Below, in pieces: positions 25,701-38,102 of a stretch of 64,000 nt of DNA. The DNA comes from Apricaphanius iberus (Eukaryota > Chordata > Actinopteri > Cyprinodontiformes > Aphaniidae). The notes under the pieces are model-generated. The model saw nothing but the letters and a program-made list of their open reading frames with translations. It was not told the origin of the DNA and made no database searches. The stretch is from positions 1,178,001-1,242,000 of the forward strand of contig JAPXFQ010002669.1 in assembly GCA_028564705.1 (NCBI GenBank), written 5' to 3'. Position 1 is the first letter of the stretch, and each line of letters starts with the position of its first letter. The position numbers and the translations under genes were made by a program.

Positions 25701-26328
25701 CAGAGGTGGATAATAACTAACAAAATTTACTCAGATACAGATACTCTTACTTGAGTAAAGTTTCTGGCTACTCTACCTTCAGCCAGAAACTTTACTTTAC
25801 GAAACTGAATGCCTGTTTTAACCACAAATGCATGAGACTCACACATACAGTTTATATTAAAGTGGGACCTCTTGTTTGTACACAAGCTTCATTATTTTAA
25901 CAATATTTTCTATCTGCTTAGCCTGTTGTGCTATTTGAAGGTCAAGTGGGGGTTCTTCACCCTGGTCTAATATACATTACCAACTGTAAGTATTGGTTTC
26001 AGTAGTTTCACTTTGATAAAAAAAATGATGTGAAAAAACATTTTCTCCTTGCCAAATCTGTTGTTTTACAAATATGTCATGTATTTCTATTTGTTTTAGT
26101 CTTTAGTGTTTGCACATAACCTTATTTTTTTGTCCAATTACATTTTTTATTTTTTTTAATTCATATGCTCATATACTCAAAAACGGAGTATTCTTTTTTA
26201 CCTAATACTTTTTTTTACTCGGACTTGAGTTTAAAAAATATATGATTAATGCTTAGTAAAAAATATGTTGAAGTAGGCCAGTGCTGGTATTTCTTGATTC
26301 CATTTTGCGGCTACTCTATCCACCTCTG
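25701..26328. mobile_element. hAT MITE with 8-bp target duplication
   Basis: Starts CAGAGGTGGATAATAAC and ends CTATCCACCTCTG, so the first 12 bases are an inverted repeat. Flanks are GTGAAATA (25693-25700) and GTGAAATG (26329-26336). The interior has ACTTGAGTAAAG-type words and no coding capacity. A diverged relative surrounds the Tc1 transposon at 47 kb. Confidence 0.75.
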
Positions 26329-26336
26329 GTGAAATG

Positions 26337-27316
26337 TTAAATGTCAGCCTCAGTTTTTTTTTTCTTTCTATTTTTCTTGTAACTACAACAGAGAGACAGT
26401 CCCCCAATGACATGTCAGACATTTGCATTTTAATTAACATCCTTCTCTGGGTCAATATATTCCCCTCAAAAATGTTTCATTTGATCTTTCTGCTTCCTTG
26501 ATTAAAAATAACAAAGCCGTGGCCCAGCCATATTCAATTTAACAAAGCAGGTGCACATAGACACACATGCAGTCATGTTGGTGGGGCCTCCTATACGCTC
26601 ATTACAAAGGAACATGTACAAAACAAATATCTAATCAAAGACCAGCATTTAATCCTGTTGTTTTCAGTAGGCACCACATTGGTAGAGACCTACGCCCACA
26701 TCACCAACCTGACTTCTGTGGCAGTTATGGTACACTTTTGAACAGCTTTACTTTACAAGGTATTTGTCACAAATACAGGTTTAGGTGACAGAATTATTTT
26801 TGTTCTATTTTTTTATATACTATCTTCTTTGGATATCTTAGTTTCGGTTGACTATCTAGATCAAATGCACTATAAAAATAATTTCTGAGGGTGGTAAATA
26901 TGATTATTGTTTACACCTGAGATGTTAACTGATAATTGAATTAGATCAAATTGCTGTATTTTTCTTTTTCTTAGTATCATGTTTCAGTCAAACTTGTGGC
27001 TAGGAAACTTTCCGTGTTGATGAAAGAGTTCAAAGTTTCTATTTAGCGTTTACCACTTGAGCCACAGCGCTAATGCTAAAGTTAAACTTGCTAGGAAGTT
27101 TATTAAGAGATTTATATACCACCTTGTGATAATAGATTAGAACAAACAGATAGATTAGAAGATTATTACTAAAACCTGAAATAATGTTAAACTTGAACTC
27201 CCTTATATCAATGTAGCATGTAAATTATTTCATTAACAACTCCAGCTAAGATGTATGGAAGAACTATAGTTTCATTAGAAAGTTATATTTCTTGGACATT
27301 TTTATCCTGTGCAATT

Positions 27317-27318
<2 letters not shown>
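26337..27318. other. unassigned AT-rich stretch
   Basis: I find no supported gene or bounded element here. Short open frames look random. Confidence 0.4.
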
Positions 27319-27357
<39 letters not shown>

Positions 27358-27364
27358 TATATAT
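27319..27364. repeat. (AT)n microsatellite
   Basis: Alternating AT of about 34 bases, then a broken continuation with one AAA. It borders the foldback element. Confidence 0.9.
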
Positions 27365-27371
27365 CACCCCA

Positions 27372-27543
27372 ACCATGGTATAAGTAAGAGATAATACCCG
27401 ACGAGGTGTACATTATCAGAAAATAATGGACGACGCGGAGGCGTGAACCGTCCTCCGCTTTGCGTCTGACGGTCGCTTCCGCGAAGTCCATTATTTTCTG
27501 ATAATGTACACCTCGTCGGCCATTATCCCGCTTATACCATGGT
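27372..27543. mobile_element. foldback MITE
   Basis: The left arm (27372-27431) opens ACCATGGTATAAG and contains CGACGAGGTGTACATTATC; the right arm (27486-27543) is its reverse complement with few changes. The 54-base centre is itself partly self-complementary and CpG-rich. The single strand could form a hairpin of about 58 pairs. No open frame or clear target duplication is present. Confidence 0.75.
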
Positions 27544-30500
27544 CACTTACGAAAGAAAGACATACTTAATCAATTAATAATACTTTCATGTGTTTTAGAG
27601 TTAAAATTGCGAGGTTTTTTATATAAGTCGAGCGCACTATTTAACATCTCCCGTATACAGGCGTTGCCAGCGACTTTTGGCCGATCAAAAGATACTTACA
27701 GTTGGATGGTTAGCGCAGCAGTTAAAAGACACGCCTCTGGCTCACCTCAGCACACTGGTATCACGTAATCAAAGAATTATAACTTGATTGTTTTAAAGTC
27801 GCTTGAATCGATCAATTGCTGATTGCTTTGGTGTGGGTCACCTGAAGGTCACCGCATTTTCAGGCATGTTATTGAGGGTGACATTTTTTCTGGCAAATTT
27901 TGGGCTCATTCACACCCTCCTTGTTTAGTTAACTCAAATTGATTTCCTCCCTCGGTCCAGACCCCTTGGGCCAGTGTGAATACAACCCAAAGAATTCTGA
28001 TGCAAACCAAACGAAGGAACCAAGACCCAGGTGAAGAGGTGTAAAAGCGCCTGAACTTTATTTGACCTAGTAAACGAAAAATAAAAAAACTAGCTTTTTA
28101 TTCTCGCTGGGCAACTGTTTTTGTTGCGCATTATGATAAGTAATTGTTTACTTTTTTTGCAATTTTTGAGTGTGTGTTGCCTTAACAAGAAAATATCCCC
28201 TCTGTGACATAAATACAGTCTATTCATATTCAATTGATTTTTATAACGTTATGATAATTCAACACAATCCATATATCTGCATCCTATTGCAGACCTCATG
28301 TGGCATCAAACGGTCTTGATGCATAAGCATTACTGTTAAGATCTGTAGCTGTATCAGAGATTGATTATTGTTCATTTTGACTAACAGATTTTTTAAAAAT
28401 CCAGTCAAAATTAAAAAAAATGTCCATACACTTTTTTATCTGATAACATATTTTGTAAACGTAATTTTCATTAATGTTGTTAATTTTAGTTTACATGAAA
28501 TCTGAACAACTGATCAGAGAATCCACATTTTCACGCCTGTACATAATGTTTTGAAATCAGGGAGCATTTATACAACTGAAATGATGAGAATAAGAGAAAA
28601 CTCTCTGAACAAGAGGCTTTTCTGTTTGCATTGTTGGAAGGAAATCCCCCTGGATGCCTTCTTTTTGCATCAATAGTTAAACTAAAGCGATCTGCCCCCG
28701 CCAGACTGTGTCAAGAGTAGCCACATGCGCTCCAAAGCCTCAGTAAAGCTTAATGGCCCGTCTACTTGGGTGTTGAGAGAAGAGACGCGAAACTGCATTA
28801 TCTGACGGTGCACGGGCTCTCCGTCACTCACGCAAGCCTGAACAGAGTAGAGTCAAATTTATTATTATTTTTTTGTATCTATCGAACTCAAGGCAGAACC
28901 CACGTCGGTGATTGGTCAACTCAACATCAGCACAAAATAATTTAACCAGAGCAGTTCTCTATAGTGGATGTAATAAGTAGTTAATGAAGCTTTTGGAACT
29001 AGATGCTTTATATTGCAAGGCCAGTCTATCTAAAATGTTTTTTTGCAGATTTTGAACACCAGGAGGCGTAGGGAACAACAAAACGGTCCACTGTGCTTGT
29101 TTAGTTACATGCATTTTTAGAGTATTCAATGAGCTGCGCTTCCAGTGAAAAGCTTTACAGCTCAATCTAAACTCGCTCTCTGTCGGCCATTGCTAGTTTG
29201 CAAGGCGAAGTAAAGAAACTGTCGTCAACCAGATACATCACTGCAATGGTAGGCAGACCCGCCAGAGAAGGTCTACACCCCCTACTGTCCTGCTGCGGTA
29301 TTGCTTTGCATTAAAGTATAAAGTAGAAAAGGAAAACGTGTACGGTGGCCCTGAAAGGCCACAGCACGCAACTTAAGAAAACACATGCAAAAAGAAAAAA
29401 CACAAGCAAATTGAGAAAACGTTTTCATCAGTTTGACAACACGTGTGCAACATTTAGAAAAACGGGCTGCAAAGACCACAGCACAGCACATTACAAAAAC
29501 GCACTACAAATATACCGCAACACAACTTAAGTATTTCCAGGGGACACTTAAATGTGATGCACCCGTCCGGACATGCTTGTTGCGTGCTTGTTGAATCATG
29601 TGATCACAATGTTAAAATAAATAAAAATCAAATACTTTTTATCTCCTTTTTTTCAACACCACTTACGGACAGAGACCGTAAGTGGTGTATATTTACAAGC
29701 TAATATGCTTCATTAGATGTAAATAATTTCGATGACCCATGTTCAAAATGCTTGGTTATTTTTTAAGAGGAACTCCTGCTAGATTGTATCTAGCTTAAAA
29801 ATGTCATTTCTGTGCTATAAAACAACGGTATTAGTCCGAAAAAGTTCAGTAGTACTAATAATGAAAAACAATGAATGTGTTACTAAATATTACAGATGCA
29901 GAATTGTGGGTTTGGTCCACATCACCCCCTCAGTTGGAAGAAGGAAAATGCATATTTAACTTAAAACTTCATTTCAAGACTATTTAAGCCCTCATACAGA
30001 ATACTCCATTTGTATTTCAGCCCCATTTTATTTTCTAATTTATTGTTAATCGCTAAATCAATAAAATAAAATGTAAATTCACTCAGGAGTTATTGTAGTA
30101 ACTAGTTCCCGTCTTGTGCATTGACTTCACACATTAAGACTGTATTTATTAAAAACCTTTCTGTGATGTTTTGCTTGTTTGTATTTTTGGTGAATTAGCA
30201 TCTCGTGAGGCTGCGGTTGCAGATTACAGCTCACTGCCCCATTTGCAGTGCGTTTAATGGACTCGGCCCGTCCGTCCAAAGATGTACAGTTCATTGTTTT
30301 ATTCTCTAATTGTATGTCTTTGTCCATGTGTGTTTGTGGGTTTTGTGTTTGTGCACAACAGCGCGTTCACCTTCCCCAAGGTCTGCGTAGTGCCGCTCCA
30401 TCTGTGGCACTCAGGGGATTACAGCCAATCTGTCTGTCTGCTGCTCAAAGTGCTGACCGTCAGACCAGCAGCAGATTAACATGGTGCTGGGATTGGGACG

Positions 30501-31114
30501 GTAGCGGTGGGGGGGTGGGGATGGGGGGTGCTGAGGAGGAGGCAGAGAGAGTTGTGTGTGTTGGGAGGTGGGCTAGGGGGTGAGCTGAGAGGGCGACCCT
30601 AGATTAATACGCAACTGGTACAGTTTGTGTGTGTTCTATATCTTAATGAATGTTGGGGGGGGGCTGGACAGTAAAGAGGGCCAGAAGGAGAGGAAGGAAA
30701 CGAGACAGATGTATATGGAACCGGGTGGGGGTCGTTTTAGTTGCAGTATTTTGCTGTTAAGGTGGAAGCGAATAAAGAAGCAAAACCCAAACTGACATAG
30801 CCTGATTCTTAAAGCTTATCTGGGCCTTGATACGAGTTCTGACATCCTTCGACCACAAGACTGGTTTATTTTCCAGAATGCTCCAGTAGTGTCCTATGGA
30901 AGCTCTATCATTCCTTAAAGAAGCATCGTATTCATACAATCAGATTCTTATTATATCACAAGACATTGATAAGGGAGATTGTTTAGTTTGTGAAGTGAAG
31001 GTTTGGAAGGAGTTAAAGCGGTTGATGTCTTATTTCACTACAAATCAAAACGAGCTGATCCTGGAGACTGAAGCTAACTGCTAGTCAGTGAGGGGATGAA
31101 CCTTTAAGCAGTCA
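27544..31114. other. mostly unassigned, with one strong hairpin
   Basis: A perfect 13-bp stem with a 7-base loop lies at 29656-29688 (ACACCACTTACGG and its reverse complement). A GC-rich patch at 30360-30600 holds an exon-like open stretch after a TTGTGCACAACAG acceptor-like site, but no family is recognised. The GGTTCACACC-type wording near 27,910 hints at another DNA element. Confidence 0.35.
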
Positions 31115-31440
31115 TCATACACATGATGATTTATGATGATGAATTACAAAAGAAAGAAAAAGAAATGAGGTGTACAGAGTGAAAAGGGATGGTGAGAGTA
31201 CAGTCCCTTGTGGTGCTCCTGTGCTGCTGATCAGCTGGTTTGACACACAATACTTCAGTCTCACAAACTGTGGTCTGTTTGTCAGGTAGTCATTGATCCA
31301 GCTTATTGTTGAAGCTTCCACCTGTGTCTTCAGGAGTTTCTGACAAAGCAAATCAGGCTGAATTGTGTTAAATGCACTGGAGAAATCAAAGAACATACTT
31401 CTCACAGTGCTGCCTGCTTTGTCCAGATGACAGTCAGTTG
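31115..31440 (-). pseudogene. L2-like LINE reverse transcriptase fragment
   Basis: The minus strand encodes FFDFSSAFNTIQPDLL, which holds the catalytic aspartate motif of the RT domain, and 60 residues on STGAPQGTVLSPSLF, the following conserved motif. The flanks have lost the frame. It overlaps in content with the 55.2-kb copy (FSSAFNTVQLDLL). Confidence 0.85.
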
Positions 31441-32533
31441 GTTGAACATATAAGAACAGTGGAGATGAATAAGTAAAGAAAAATACTGATAGAGGGCTAG
31501 ACCAATATTGAAATCATGCGTATTGTATTATTTACATTTAATCATGTAAACTTCTTATCTTTTAACCCTTCCTATCACCACCAACAACCTAGAACAGAGT
31601 CTCCACCCTATGGGGACCCGCAAGCTACATTTTCTCTTACCAGTCAGCAGAGAGCTACCACATGACACAAAGATGTGAAAAATATAAACAAAACAATATG
31701 ATCTATTCTCCTTCATTGTTCCACCTACCAGCAGGTCTGCAGCACCAGCTCTCCCTGTCTCACCTTCACTGATTTCAGGATTAATTTATTCTGATCTCTA
31801 ATATGAAAAACAGCGGACATAATTAAGGTGTAGACATATACTGATGGAGTGCTAGAGCAATTTCAGAAACAAGATCTACCACGTGGTGAAATGAATGCTT
31901 TTAAGAACTGCAGAATAATTAAAAAAACACAGACTAGGAGTTTAGTCATGTTTGTTGTATTAGTATTTTAACTTAAACATGTTCCCTTATCATGATCGAA
32001 TCACCAACCTTCTCAAATCACCTCCTCATTGATTAGGCTGCAGCACCTAACCGCAGCTCTGCATGGCCGTCTCATTCTCCCTGACCGTCTCTTTCTCCCT
32101 GACCCTCACCAGTGTCAACATGAACCTCTTCTGATCCCTAATATAAAAAATACTGATGGGGATTTAATGAACAGACCAGAAGCATACATCCGGGGGGAAA
32201 CTCTGTTATATAGGCTATGTGGTTATTGTGTACCTGAGTTTTATTATTAGAGAATAAATGTCCTTTAACAAACATCTTATATGCAGTATTTATTGTCAAA
32301 TCGCTTTTTTCGGTTACTGGAAACTTTCCTGTGGAAAATCAATCACATTTTTGTTGGATAGTAACGTTAATAGTAGTGTTTTGAATCACTTCGGTTTAAC
32401 ATAATAATGCTTGACAAACAGTATGTATCTTGCTGGAAAAAATTATTGCCAACTCACGTTTTCTTTATTTTTCTTTCCAGAACAGAAATCTAAACTTAGT
32501 TGCTGCCTTTTCATCTTCACTCTATTACAGCCT
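31441..32533. other. unassigned stretch
   Basis: A motif of CTGATCTCTAATATGAAAAA (about 31791) recurs as CTGATCCCTAATATAAAAAA (about 32131), which suggests an old local duplication. No gene is supported. Confidence 0.3.
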
Positions 32534-33223
32534 TTATGGGGAGCCTAAGTCACACTCTTCTACTTCCGGTCAATGGGTCCCCTAATGCCAAACAAAATGA
32601 ATGAGAGTCAATGGAGCGATAAAAGTCATTTTCTGATCCAGTTTGAAATGCGCCGTGGATCGAACATATGATTTTGATGCAGAGAAAATGCTGATTTTTG
32701 GGGTAAAAGTTAGTTTTGTGTAAACACTTAGCGGACTACAACTGCAGAAGAAGAAGGAGAGTGATGGCCATAGCCTCCAGGATGAAGAAATAAGTATTAA
32801 AGATGGAGAAAACTTCTATAAATCTGACCATGTGGAAAGTGGCAGCTATGTCGGGGGTAAAGCAGTCGGTGGAGTGAGAGCCAGCATGGAGGAGAAGCTC
32901 TACAAGCTCTAGGTGAGTGTTTTACGTGTTATAGCTAGTGCTAACTCCCGTTAGCAAAATTATCTCATATATGCGACTTCTGACTTCTGATTTGTAGGCA
33001 TTTTAAATGCAAATTTTTAGAATCAAATAAATCCCAAATCACTGGACAAACACAGTACATCGTTAGTTATCATTTAAATCTAATTACAACATATATGTGA
33101 TTCAGAACGAAAGACAAAGAGGTCCAGAAAATAACTTTTATCTCTCCATTGACTTCCATTCATTATTTTTTTTTGTTTGGGGACCCACGGGCCGACCGGA
33201 AGGGGAGGAGACTTAGGCTCCCC
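32534..33223. mobile_element. DNA transposon with long inverted repeats and 10-bp flanking repeats
   Basis: The left end reads GGGGAGCCTAAGTC and the right end, reversed, is identical. Inverted similarity continues inward for about 110 bases (CTTCCGGTC, GGGTCCCC, GTCAATGGAG). ATTACAGCCT flanks it exactly on both sides (32524-32533 and 33224-33233). A 9-11 bp duplication is typical of Mutator-like elements, so that class is suggested, not shown. No transposase is encoded. Confidence 0.6.
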
Positions 33224-33413
33224 ATTACAGCCTGTATCTGTACTCCCCTTCTGTTGCTCTGAGCCAGTTGGGGGCGGGGCTGGCCGCTGTCTCTTTCAAA
33301 ATAAAAGCACGCCACTAAAACATTTCAAAACCAAATACTTTTCTCCGCCAGGGTTCTCCAATATTGGGGGGGGGACACGTTCCCCCCGGTTCTTACACCA
33401 TAGGTTAGACTAA

Positions 33414-34012
33414 GAAGGTTTTCACATGGTACGTCGGGAGTCCGTACTCGGATACCGTATTTGGTCAAAATCCACTTATTTAGCACCATGTGAACGCAGT
33501 CTGGACCATGCCAGGATACGGCCAAAGAGACCTACTTCGGAGGTAGTATCGGAGTGCAGGTACGAGTGGACACGGATCATGTGAAAATAAGCCGTAATCT
33601 GGCCATACCTAACACAATAGACGCGCTCCACGCAGAAATGCAGACACCACCGGCCGGAATTACACAGTCACCTTGCGACCATAAAAAGACCAAAACAACG
33701 CGATTCAAGCATCCCACAGCAACACAGGAGGTTACAAAACTTTGGGTTTACTACAACACTCACCCTGTAGATGGCTTCAGGTAGCAGTTGACCAGTAGAC
33801 CAGTTTGTTTACTTTCTAGGCTGTCGCTCCTTCTATGACATCTGTACTTCTGATTCCCTTGTTTGTTGGATAGATACAGAATTATTTGTATACCGCCACC
33901 TGCTGTTTTGGCGAAGTCTGTCATGTAAAACAGTGGACTCCAGCACAGGCCAAGATTCGCGCCATGTGAACATGTGCCGTTTTCTGGCACAGCCACACAT
34001 GTGAAAACAGCC
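33414..34012. mobile_element. PIF/Harbinger-like MITE
   Basis: Begins GAAGGTTTTCACATGG and ends CATGTGAAAACAGCC, with TAA on both sides (33411-33413 and 34013-34015), as expected of the TWA target site. The interior of 599 bp has no transposase. A related broken copy is at 5838..6077. Confidence 0.65.
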
Positions 34013-34015
34013 TAA

Positions 34016-36585
34016 TAATTTTCCCAGCCACTCCTCCAACAAACTGCAACGTGCTGAAAGAGGAGCAAGAGAGCAGCTGCAGAAAACAACTCACATGGCA
34101 TTCATTTAAGCTAGGAGCACAGCAAATTTGTTGAAAAAATGAGTGAATGAGACTTTTAAGTCGTAAATTTTACTATTATACTATAATACTTTGAAATTTT
34201 TATTTTGTCATTTTCTAAGCCATTTAGAAGTTGATTTCCTGGTGTGGTTTTGACCGTTGTGTTTCCTAATCCAAGTGTACTTCGCCATAAGGAATATTTT
34301 ACATTTTAAAGGAATATCTTCTTAAATTGGAAAATTTGAGGTACAACACAAAGTATTTATTGGTTTAGCCCCACCCTTATTTTCACTTTCATTTAATAGT
34401 AAAAATGATCCACAAAAATTCCACTTCTTTTACTCAAACTTGGTTACATCCATCCATTTAACTTCATTAAATAAACCTTTTATTGCCCATTAATAGTGAC
34501 ACAGATTCAGTTCATGTTACTCAGCCACATGTTTAATTTAAAAATTAAGATACATGTTTTAGCATTTTTAATTTAAATAAATAAATAAACCAATTTTCTG
34601 TGAGTCTCAACAAAAGAAAATGTTCTGGCTCCAGGTCAAAAACTGATAGCTGGACATTCTTCTTTCGGACTTCCTATTGGGGAGCAGAATTCCATGTGTT
34701 AGTAAATTTTCCGATTCGCAAAGCAGCATTGTCAGAACATCACGCTATCACTATTTTTAACTTTGGGTGTGATCGTCTTTCATCACTTTACACAATATGC
34801 ACCAAGATCAACAGCTTCCAAAAAAGGTCTGTCTGCAGTTATTTATTTATTTATTTTTCTAAAGTCTTGATGACCATGAAGATGATGTTGGCAATTCTGA
34901 GACAGGTCTTTAAGTTGTTTCTGTTGAGCTGGGCTTTTGGCCTTGAAACACTTCAATTTCTCCTCGTTTTGCATTGTCTATTGAATCATGAACACTGTCT
35001 ATAACTAAGGCATGTGAGGCCAGCAGTGCATTAGATGTTCTGACTTCTTTTGTATACCTCCTGGATGAGTCGTGGATTCACTCTGGGAGTAATTTCACAG
35101 GCCAGCCCCTCCTGGAAAGATTTGGCACTCTTCCACGTTTTCCTTATTTTTAGAGGATGTCTCACACTATTGTTCACAGGAGTCCTCAAACCTCAAAACA
35201 TATTTGTTACCATTTCTAGACTGATCCAGATGTCATTGACTTTGTTTCTTCTTTGCCTAATTCATGTTGTCAGACAGTTTCTAATTGAGGGATTTCTTGA
35301 TTTGACAATTCTGATTGTTATCAGGCTGAGCTGTTATTTATTAGCTGTTAGTTATTAATTTGACACTAGATACTATCTTAATTTTAAAAACAGAATTTTC
35401 TGTATACTTATGTTATGACTGATGATCTTAATCTATAATTTAAGTGTGTCCAAAACCAAAGAACAGAATAAAGATGTAAGGGAGCAAATCTGCTTTTCCA
35501 ACACTATAACTGGTTTGCCCTCACCTGACTGTGGACTCTGAAAGGAGCATGTAAAACTGGTGTGTCTGGTATTGAGTGTGTATGCTGCATTGGTCCAACT
35601 GGATAACTGTAGTGGATGAAGTGCTTGACGATGTGATGGTGGGAGGAGGGGGTGAGGAGTTCAGCCATTAGAGCAACTTGCTAGTCCGCTAGGAGAACAG
35701 CAGGAATCAGCGCTGGTACACACAAGAACTCAAATTCCTCTTTTCAGATAGAAAGAAATGGAGGACCGAGGCCTCAAAACATATAGACCATAAATGCTGA
35801 GAAGTAGTGGGTCAGTTCAGCTCTACTTTCTGTTGAAACATGGATTAGCTCATGGCAGATAATAGCCTTTTGGTATCTAACACTGTGACTGTCTCTGTGA
35901 TCTTGTCATAAGAAAGAAAATAACTGCAAGAATAATCAGGTCTTGACTTTATGTACAATTTGCGAGTGTGTTTTTATAAAATATTTCGTCTCTGACTTTT
36001 TCAAATTTTGGACATTTCAGCTACAAACCTCAACACCTTTTGATGGGATTTTAATGTGACAGACCAACAGAAAGCTGTACAGAACTGTAAGCTGTAATGG
36101 CAGGATACACGTTTTGATTTACTGTAGATTTTATTTATTTTTTTGCTTATATTGAGCCATCTGAATCAATAGACTGAAGCAACACTACAGCTGCGAGTCT
36201 CTATTTTCAAGTCTTGCTTCAGATTGCCAGTTGATTTTTTGTTTTGTTTTCTAACACACAACCATGCTTTGATTTTAAAAGGATATTCAGAATGTTTTCA
36301 GTTATTTATTAGTAAAATATTTAAAGCCATGTTAACTTTTCCATCCCTGCATCATTTGGTGCCCCGTTTTGGGGCCCCATTTCAATTGCCATCTGATTTT
36401 GATAATTGAAATCCCAGTAAAACACATCAGAATTTCTGCTTTTAACTAAATGTGAAAACGTTCAAAGGGTATGAATACACAAATCTGAGCTTGCTAAAAG
36501 CTGTATCTGACCAGATCAGAAATTTTACAAATTTAGCTGTGTAGGGCTCACAGAAGGCAGTGCTTAAAGGTTATTTCTTATTGCT
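34016..36585. other. unassigned, with probable Tc1-derived remnants
   Basis: Around 36015-36090 the words TTTCAGCTACAAACCTCAAC and ATTTTAATGTGACAGACCAA match a common fish Tc1-derived repeat, and CAAAGGGTATGAATACAC near 36463 belongs to the same kind of tail. Other open frames here look random. Confidence 0.35.
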
Positions 36586-36589
36586 GTCT

Positions 36590-37210
36590 GTGCCTCTTAA
36601 AAGTATTCCCTTACTTGGTTGTTTTGCCTTTTTTATTACTTTAACAAATCAATCATGATCACCAGAGTTAGATTTTTTCAAAAAACAAATACACTATTTA
36701 ATGTCAAAGTGAAAACAGATGTCTAATAAATAATGACAATGAATAAAAAACATATTCCACATACATTAAGGAAGGCTTTGAATATTCTATAGCAATGTGA
36801 TATTTTATTATATACAGTATTTTTACTTGTATTTTATTTATTCTTTTTTGTCTTTTTTGCTTTTCTTTGCTTGTTAAAAACGCTTTGGCTGTCTGATTTT
36901 CATTATATTATCAATAAATACATTTATAAAATAAGTTTCTGCTTAAATATTCACAAGCTTTAAATCAGTATTTACTAGATGCACGTTTGGCTCAAATAAC
37001 AGCATGGAGTCTGTGGGGACAGGTCTGAATCAGGCTTGCACATCTGGTCTCTACAGTTTTCCTCCATCCTTTGTTGTTGTTGAGATTTTCTTGTTCTGTG
37101 AGAATCGGCTGTAAACTGCTCTTTTCAAATCCAGCAACAAATTCTTTGTTGGATGGAGGTCCAGGCGTTTGACCGGGCCACTCTAGAGCTTTTTGACTTC
37201 AAACGATTTC
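36590..37210 (-). pseudogene. decayed Tc1-like transposon, minus strand
   Basis: On the minus strand 37140-37190 reads ALEWPGQTPGPPSN, a damaged form of the WPGQSPDLNP block that precedes the catalytic acid in Tc1 transposases. Further along the plus strand, TTAATGTCAAAGTGAAAACAG near 36699 is a common tail word of this family. The coding region is riddled with stops. Confidence 0.55.
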
Positions 37211-37549
37211 TGTGTAGCTATATATGGATTCTTTGAGTTAGTATTTTGGCCGTCTTCTTGAAATCTGTAGTTTTCTTGGATTTGGAAACAAATTGTCCAG
37301 GATTTCTGCATATGCGTGTTTCTACTATCGGAACTTCCGGGTTTATTTACCAGACCTTCATGAGATGGGCACGTCTCCACTACTCCAGGCCAACAGGTCT
37401 GTTTCAGGAACCAACCAGGTACCAGTCTTGGGGTACATACCTTGAAACAGCCCGATAGTCACTAGGCGGGAGATGTGAAAAACCCATGTTGATTGGTTGT
37501 AACTCAGAGGGACTTGTACAGACACCACCAAAAAAACGACTTTATATTA

Positions 37550-37835
37550 CTGAAAATGGCCTGTACTTGTATGGCGCTTTATCAACTCCAAAGAACCCCA
37601 GAGCACTTCCCACTACATTCAGTCATTTACCCGTTCCCGCACACATTCACACACTGGTGATGGCAAGTTTCAATGTAGCCACAGCTGCTGGCACACTGAC
37701 GACAACCGGTAGACAAGGTATGTGAAGTGTCTAACCCAAGGACCCAACAGCATGGAGCAGGCAGAACCTGGAATAGAACCCACAATTTCCAGGTCATTGG
37801 CCAACAACTCTACCACTGAGCTACAGACGGAAGAA
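37550..37835 (-). repeat. tRNA-derived SINE, V-SINE-like
   Basis: Reading the minus strand from 37835, an A box TAGCTCAGTGG is followed about 45 bases on by a B box GGTTCTATTCC, giving a tRNA-like head. The body ends with GAATGTAGTGGGAAGTGCTC and AAAGCGCCATACAAGTACAG, which recall the conserved core and tail of fish V-SINEs. The RNA polymerase III promoter is probably worn out (B box mismatch). Confidence 0.75.
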
Positions 37836-38059
37836 CCTGTGGGGAAAGTTTTGATATAATAACTTGGCAAAAGTAGTAGACGTCTGCAAATTCCTCAAAG
37901 GGCCAATTTTGAAAAGAGACACAATGCCTAAGATGACTGGATCAGCTGATTTACACCAACAGAAAAATATCCATTTAAATGACCCTGAAGTTGTGGTAGA
38001 AATACTCATTATATTTTGTTGCATTTATTTTACCTTCTACCTTTACAGGCCTACCTTTA

Positions 38060-38102
38060 CACCATCTGGTGTCTCGACCTGCTGCCGAGACACCAGATGG
38101 TG
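38060..38102. repeat. perfect 17-bp hairpin
   Basis: CACCATCTGGTGTCTCG and its exact reverse complement are split by a 9-base loop. The arm itself contains the palindrome CACCATCTGGTG. It may be the end of a foldback element or a double-ended site; no terminator function is expected in this genome. Confidence 0.7.

Noticed and set aside
34600..35358. Hydrophobic 134- and 102-codon plus-strand frames
   Set aside because: T-rich sequence gives Leu, Phe and Ser-rich translations that look like membrane proteins. There is no family similarity or splice evidence.
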